Assembly (NCBI RefSeq): GCF_000373105.1
Contig: NZ_KB890447.1
Coordinates: 59,287-123,286, forward strand
Source: Neolewinella persica DSM 23188
GTDB lineage: Bacteria; Bacteroidota; Bacteroidia; Chitinophagales; Saprospiraceae
Direction of reading: 5' to 3'
Length of the DNA stretch: 64,000 bases
Numbering within the stretch: position 1 is the stretch's first letter; each line of letters starts with the position of its first letter. Positions 61,101 through 64,000 of the stretch are shown one piece after another. The translations under genes were made by a program, and so were the position numbers. The notes below the pieces were generated by a model, which did not search any database, had not been told where the DNA came from, and saw only the letters and a program-made list of their open reading frames with translations.

Positions 61101-62430
61101 CGATAATGCTGAAGCTGCCAATGAAGCCAATGAAGCCGATGACCGCACCGAAGCTGCCCAACGTGGTATGATGGGTGATTTGATTCGCCTCTTCGAACTG
61201 TTTGGCGAAAAATCGGTCTTGGTAACTTTTCAGCAGGAATTTGGCAAGGTGGCCCCGTCGGCCCAGCAAGTCATGGTTGATACGGTTACTGCTAATGAAG
61301 ACCAATTTGAGGGCTTGACGAGCTGGGCGGATGTGGTGAGTAAACTTATTGAACTGGGAGACATCGCCGATTACCATCAGCGCCCCCTTGGGCGCGGGAG
61401 CCAGTCGGGCAGTTTCCAGATTGAAAACTTCACGGCCTTTAAAGGTGCCTTCCTTGACGCACTAACTGCCGTCGCTACCAGCAAAGGACAATCTAATAAT
61501 GATTACCTGCCGAGCGAGAACTGGAACCCTTACGCTGAGAATCGCCGCCCCGTCGTCCATCGCCAGGCGCCGCCACCCGGCGAAGAAAGCAGTGCCGGGC
61601 CGGGCGTTGCCATACTGACCGAGCTGCAGGCCTACCTGTTTGATGCGGGCAAAAAATCAGGAATAGCGATCAAAATGAAGGCCTACTTTGAAAAAAGCAT
61701 AGTGGGCCATCGGGAACACGCCAACTACCGGCCAAATATTCAGCGGTACGAAATTATTAATAACGCCTTTCAGTTCACTTACGACTATAGCGACCAGGCT
61801 GAGCAGGGTGGGGCAGACGACTTTATTACTTCGATAGCTTTTGGCAAGGTGGGAAGTGCCCAGACCTTGAACCAATCGAGCCAGGGCAACAGCCTGAAGG
61901 TAAAAGACAGTGGAACGCGGGGAAGGACAGTTAGTAGCGGCGGACTACGATCAGATGACGGAGGCTTCCCGCTTCACAGTGCGCACTTGATTGCAGATTG
62001 GTTCTCCGGATCAGGATTTGGGGCAGCAGGTAACCTGGTACTGACCTCTCCGGATTATAACCTGAAGGCCATGGGAGACGTGGAGAAAAAGGTCTATGAG
62101 GCCGTTTCCACCGCTTCCCGGGCCCGTCCTCAACCAGCAGACCCCGTACAAAACCCCCTCCCACCCCTTACCTTCAATATGACGGTGGTGGCTAGTCTGC
62201 GTACTTTCGGAGATGAGGCAGTTGTGGTGGAACTGCGTGCAGCGCTGCAAGGCCAACAAAAGAAACTGGAAGAAAATGAGTTGAAAAATATCCTTGAAGA
62301 AACCATGAAGTTATTAACCAGCCGGCGAGATCCCCGCCAGAGTCTCCAGGTTACCTACGCTGCCAGTGGCAGTGGTATCTCCTTCCCTGCACTCGGCCCG
62401 CTTGGCCCGGACACCCAATTTGGAAAATAA
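58102..62430 (+). CDS. Candidate eCIS effector with nuclease-like C-terminus
   Basis: A 1442-residue protein (ATG 58102, overlapping the tape-measure stop). Residues 1 to about 400 are Ala/Pro/Glu-rich and look disordered. About 400-580 form amphipathic and coiled helices. About 580-900 are long hydrophobic-amphipathic helices (AIINGLLSLVGIAPAAFWGL, AIIQVVEAIYKVFKWIF, FIAGFLGLGDLPEKVAEII), a region I associate with the large DUF4157-type eCIS-linked proteins, although a DUF4157 HEXXH motif is not seen. Near 1278-1330, LHSAHLIADWFSGSG then GNLVLTSPDYN resembles the His/Asn core of DNA/RNA non-specific endonucleases (candidate H1295, N1311). No immunity gene is adjacent, as expected for non-kin targeting. 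Two 17-bp motif copies lie inside. Confidence 0.65.
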   Translation: MSERVRTAPSRRRPSPRRFKGPTSDGPGALTGGTTTLPPDPLLAPAAAPNELTVAPPESLETEGAAPQANAEGAPPEAAAALPEVGEIAPATEEEAAAERAALLEVSLIIPPAPETLESNSRSAARSSGGRMSTTGGAAREVPPANSNTEAARANVTEPEVETRARTQAALTAVLEEQPEPSPEIVKLCDDIQEKIRNKRPPDEDALLEADPEDDANKVGEDLQQDVNAETESVNSEYAALDTPGEGVPDQVSAPIPAAPAQQATPAANARNAAPDAVPDEDLSLEEDLAANQQRVADAGMTSPAAEIITTGPVAEARTSLGELEETAAVDPAQVALEQAEAIANSEAGMAALEARALAALQESREASLTGADQQQGEMVGSEVDQRALASAEAEGIFNTTQSTVRGLLQPLSATALERWNTGKTSIIQEFDDALQVAKDEVEERHSGIGGAFNAVGDYFGGLPRYITRIYDRAEKKFGDDVCTLILGISTYVNGIILSCEQLINSADERIKAVFDKLPADLQDWAQQQQEGFQGRLDGLREEVTDTQKNFNKQLVTEAATAVDAARARIADLREAAKGIVQKVVEAVAAFIDDPVRAIINGLLSLVGIAPAAFWGLLARIEHVMEDLADDPVAFGNNVMTGIGNGFQKFFDNFGSHLLSGFLNWIFSAMGTVGVALPPDTSLKSIITFFLQILGLTWPKIREILVKHIGEKNVGLLEKAYELLDLLMAEGPAGIFELIKEQLDPQAIVTMVIEKAVEYMVGAIIEIATIRIIGLFNPVGAIIQVVEAIYKVFKWIFENAARIFALVESVVNGLVEIIAGNIEGFALKVEEALAGMLVPVIDFIAGFLGLGDLPEKVAEIIGGFQEMILGYVDQAVGFLVGQARNLLAMVGIGGGADAGAAEGSGGDGEVGDDLSFSADGESHRMWIDTQGGVEVMVASQPETIEAKLARWRGQLTEKIKDTNKQTEARGLLDQVEAERNTTEDLAEQTVVEMAEARQDTDNAEAANEANEADDRTEAAQRGMMGDLIRLFELFGEKSVLVTFQQEFGKVAPSAQQVMVDTVTANEDQFEGLTSWADVVSKLIELGDIADYHQRPLGRGSQSGSFQIENFTAFKGAFLDALTAVATSKGQSNNDYLPSENWNPYAENRRPVVHRQAPPPGEESSAGPGVAILTELQAYLFDAGKKSGIAIKMKAYFEKSIVGHREHANYRPNIQRYEIINNAFQFTYDYSDQAEQGGADDFITSIAFGKVGSAQTLNQSSQGNSLKVKDSGTRGRTVSSGGLRSDDGGFPLHSAHLIADWFSGSGFGAAGNLVLTSPDYNLKAMGDVEKKVYEAVSTASRARPQPADPVQNPLPPLTFNMTVVASLRTFGDEAVVVELRAALQGQQKKLEENELKNILEETMKLLTSRRDPRQSLQVTYAASGSGISFPALGPLGPDTQFGK
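58231..58247 (-). repeat. 17-bp interspersed motif, copy l (inside effector gene)
   Basis: Exact minus-strand consensus, read as GCA-CCT-GCG-GCC-GCG-CC (Ala-Pro-Ala-Ala-Ala-Pro) in the disordered N-terminal part of the candidate effector. Confidence 0.85.
60784..60800 (+). repeat. 17-bp interspersed motif, copy m (inside effector gene)
   Basis: Exact consensus, read as GGC-GCG-GAC-GCA-GGT-GC (Gly-Ala-Asp-Ala-Gly-Ala), at the junction between the helical middle and the next domain of the candidate effector. Confidence 0.85.
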
Positions 62431-62441
62431 GTAAACGTACT

Positions 62442-63788
62442 ATGCAAAACAGGACCGCCATCGTTGGCCTCAACATTTACGAAGCGCTATTGAGTTATGC
62501 TGAACAATTGTTCAGTAACCGGATCGAGCATGCGCTGGAGAAAGCTGAGTTAGCGCCATTGGCTGGCCTGCAGGCTAATGATAGTCAGCTCCCGCTGGCC
62601 ATCTTCCTCACCAGTCTGGCGGGGCACCCCGGGCATCAGGTGGCGGTGGTGTTGGCGATGTTGCCGGAGCTGGACCCCGGCTTTCTGGCCCGCATCCTGG
62701 CGACCAAAGTGCCTGCCGGGAAGGACTTACTTACTTTTGGTGGTCTGCGCGGAAAGCAACACCGGGGGATATTGCCAACCGGTGAGACATTGCAGTTTCT
62801 ACTTGGTGGAGGTAGCCTGTCCAGTCGCCTGGCCAGCCGGGAACTGCTGTCGCCGCATTCTCCCCTGATCAAGGCCAATATCCTGCGGCTGCTACCGCCG
62901 CCGCCCGGTGAACCGGTGATGGCCGGCCAACTCCAAATCGATGCCAGCTGGTTAGACCAAATGATTACGGGGCAGCTGGCTGAGCCTGCCTTTTCTAAGG
63001 AGTTTCCGGCACAACGGGTGGAGACAAACCTTAGCTGGGACGATGTAATACTCGATAAGAAAACGTCTCTTGCCCTGACGCACGTACAGCACTACCTGGC
63101 GCACCATACCACTATGGACGGGCAGCCAGGATTCGGGCGTTACGCCCGCCGGGGTTACCGGGCCCTTTTCTACGGCCCTCCGGGGACGGGGAAAACCCTG
63201 ACGGCAGGGCTGTTGGGGAAAACAGCTGGCCGGTCGGTCTTTCGGGTCGATCTTTCCATGGTGGTGTCCAAGTACATCGGTGAAACCGAGAAAAACCTGG
63301 CCGCCCTGTTTGCCAAAGCTGAAAATAAAGGGTGGATTCTTTTCTTTGATGAAGCCGATGCGCTGTTCGGCAAGCGTACGGAAGTGAAAGAAGGCAAAGA
63401 TCGATATGCCAACCAGGAAATCAGCTACCTGCTGCAACGGGTTGAGCAATACGACGGACTGGTTATTTTGGCCACCAACTTCCGCAATAACCTCGACCAG
63501 GCCTTTACCCGCCGGTTTGAGGCCATCGTATCCTTTCAGGTGCCGGGCCCGGCAGAGCGGGCGCTGCTTTGGGAAAAGATGCTTCCGGCAAACCTGCCAC
63601 CAGGACCGGAGGTGAATCTTGAAGAGCTGGTAACTCGCTACGAGCTTACCGGCGCTGCTATCGCAAATTTGCTGCGGCACGCTTCCCTGGAAGCCTTAGC
63701 CGCAGGACAAAAAACGCTCACTTTACCATTGTTGCTTGCCGCGATCCGGCGGGAATATGAGAAGGGGAATAAGATGTTTCCGGGGTAG
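62442..63788 (+). CDS. AAA+ ATPase (Pvc15-like)
   Basis: A 448-residue ATPase. An N-terminal helical domain of about 190 residues is followed by one AAA+ module with Walker A YGPPGTGKTLTAG near residue 247, Walker B WILFFDEADALFG near 300, sensor 1 VILATNFRNNLD and the arginine finger region FTRRFEAIV. The Afp15/Pvc15 ATPase is needed in such clusters for loading or stabilising cargo. Its place directly behind the candidate effector fits that job. It is the last gene of the operon in view. Confidence 0.92.
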   Translation: MQNRTAIVGLNIYEALLSYAEQLFSNRIEHALEKAELAPLAGLQANDSQLPLAIFLTSLAGHPGHQVAVVLAMLPELDPGFLARILATKVPAGKDLLTFGGLRGKQHRGILPTGETLQFLLGGGSLSSRLASRELLSPHSPLIKANILRLLPPPPGEPVMAGQLQIDASWLDQMITGQLAEPAFSKEFPAQRVETNLSWDDVILDKKTSLALTHVQHYLAHHTTMDGQPGFGRYARRGYRALFYGPPGTGKTLTAGLLGKTAGRSVFRVDLSMVVSKYIGETEKNLAALFAKAENKGWILFFDEADALFGKRTEVKEGKDRYANQEISYLLQRVEQYDGLVILATNFRNNLDQAFTRRFEAIVSFQVPGPAERALLWEKMLPANLPPGPEVNLEELVTRYELTGAAIANLLRHASLEALAAGQKTLTLPLLLAAIRREYEKGNKMFPG

Positions 63789-63891
63789 GGGGCTGTTTTT
63801 TTACATGAAGTCCTAAGAGCCAGAGGAGGTTTTAACTCCTTGCTTGTGTTCCTTTCATTGGTCCTATTCTTTTGATCGCGATCAGCGCAAT

Positions 63892-64000
63892 CGTCCTCCC
63901 CCGCTTGGCGCTATCCAAAAAATCAACGAAAACGAGGGGCTGCCCTCGAGCCGGAGGCCCTTCTCTGATCTCTCGCTAAGCAGGGCGTCCTTCCGGGCTA
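63892..64000 (-). other. Possible partial minus-strand reading frame
   Basis: One minus-strand frame is open from the window edge to a stop at 63892-63894 and ends with the residues FWIAPSGGGRLR. It is too short to judge and may be chance or a repeat. The 212-nt stretch after the ATPase holds no other recognisable feature apart from a GATCGCGATC palindrome at about 63885. Confidence 0.2.

Noticed and set aside
36652..63788. Prophage or T6SS instead of eCIS
   Set aside because: There are no capsid, portal, terminase, lysis or integrase genes and no TssJLM membrane complex. DUF4255 cap, DUF5908, CIS tape measure and Pvc15-type ATPase are eCIS markers.

Overview
The window reads as a chromosomal segment of a marine-type Bacteroidota, most likely class Saprospiria (Lewinella-like). 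Supporting signs are type IX secretion C-terminal sorting domains on two exported proteins, Bacteroidota-type promoters (TTG about 20 nt before TAnnTTTG), a propeller-type sensor kinase, a membrane-anchored MutS-like protein, HPPD, and a moderately GC-rich base composition. The taxonomic placement is inference from gene content; no rRNA gene is present.

Region 1 (1-30 kb) is an ordinary chromosomal mosaic of single genes or pairs: ilvE, a diheme RoxA-like cytochrome, HMG-CoA lyase, hppD, a methyltransferase, an ECF sigma/anti-sigma pair, eda, a CpcT/CpeT-family lipoprotein, rpsO, a YdeI-like protein, tRNA-Lys, a polyprenyl diphosphate synthase, a GNAT acetyltransferase, a secreted lipase-like hydrolase, a trypsin-like protease with a zinc ribbon, a MutS family membrane ATPase, galE, a two-gene membrane pair carrying an EAD11-like and an SH3b-like domain, an MBL-fold hydrolase, a 1475-residue BNR/PKD/LamG exoprotein, and an unrecognised 399-residue protein. 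The spaces between these genes hold several families of short repeats. One is a modular element with a conserved core and inverted or tandem arms. Another is a 17-bp motif, GGCGCGGMCGCAGGTGC, that recurs about a dozen times across the window in both intergenic and coding DNA.

Region 2 (30.1-36.4 kb) is regulatory. It has a minus-strand set of an unknown 349-residue protein, a two-component-propeller histidine kinase and a NarL-type response regulator. A 0.9-kb gene-free stretch with terminator-like hairpins follows, and then an orphan LuxR-type regulator whose receiver domain has lost its acidic pocket. That regulator is the last gene before the large operon and is followed by a 266-nt intergenic region rich in inverted repeats.

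Region 3 (36.65-63.79 kb) is a 27-kb, 17-gene, same-strand extracellular contractile injection system (eCIS, Afp/PVC/AlgoCIS type). The order is: Pvc16-like cap (DUF4255), an associated unknown protein, two sheath proteins, two tube proteins, a 59-residue DUF5908 protein, a LysM protein (Pvc7), a VgrG-like spike (Pvc8), a PAAR tip (Pvc10), a gp25 protein (Pvc9), two large baseplate wedge proteins (Pvc11 and Pvc12 positions), a 1407-residue Bacteroidota-type component, a CIS tape-measure protein (Pvc14), a 1442-residue candidate effector and an AAA+ ATPase (Pvc15). Most genes overlap by ATGA or are a few bases apart, so they are probably co-transcribed. The candidate effector has a disordered Ala/Pro/Glu-rich N-terminus, a long hydrophobic-helical middle like those of eCIS-associated cargo, and a C-terminus resembling DNA/RNA non-specific endonucleases.

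The most notable observations are the effector-bearing eCIS, the high-copy 17-mer that sits in one reading phase inside genes (five copies in the eCIS operon), and the modular hairpin repeat family.
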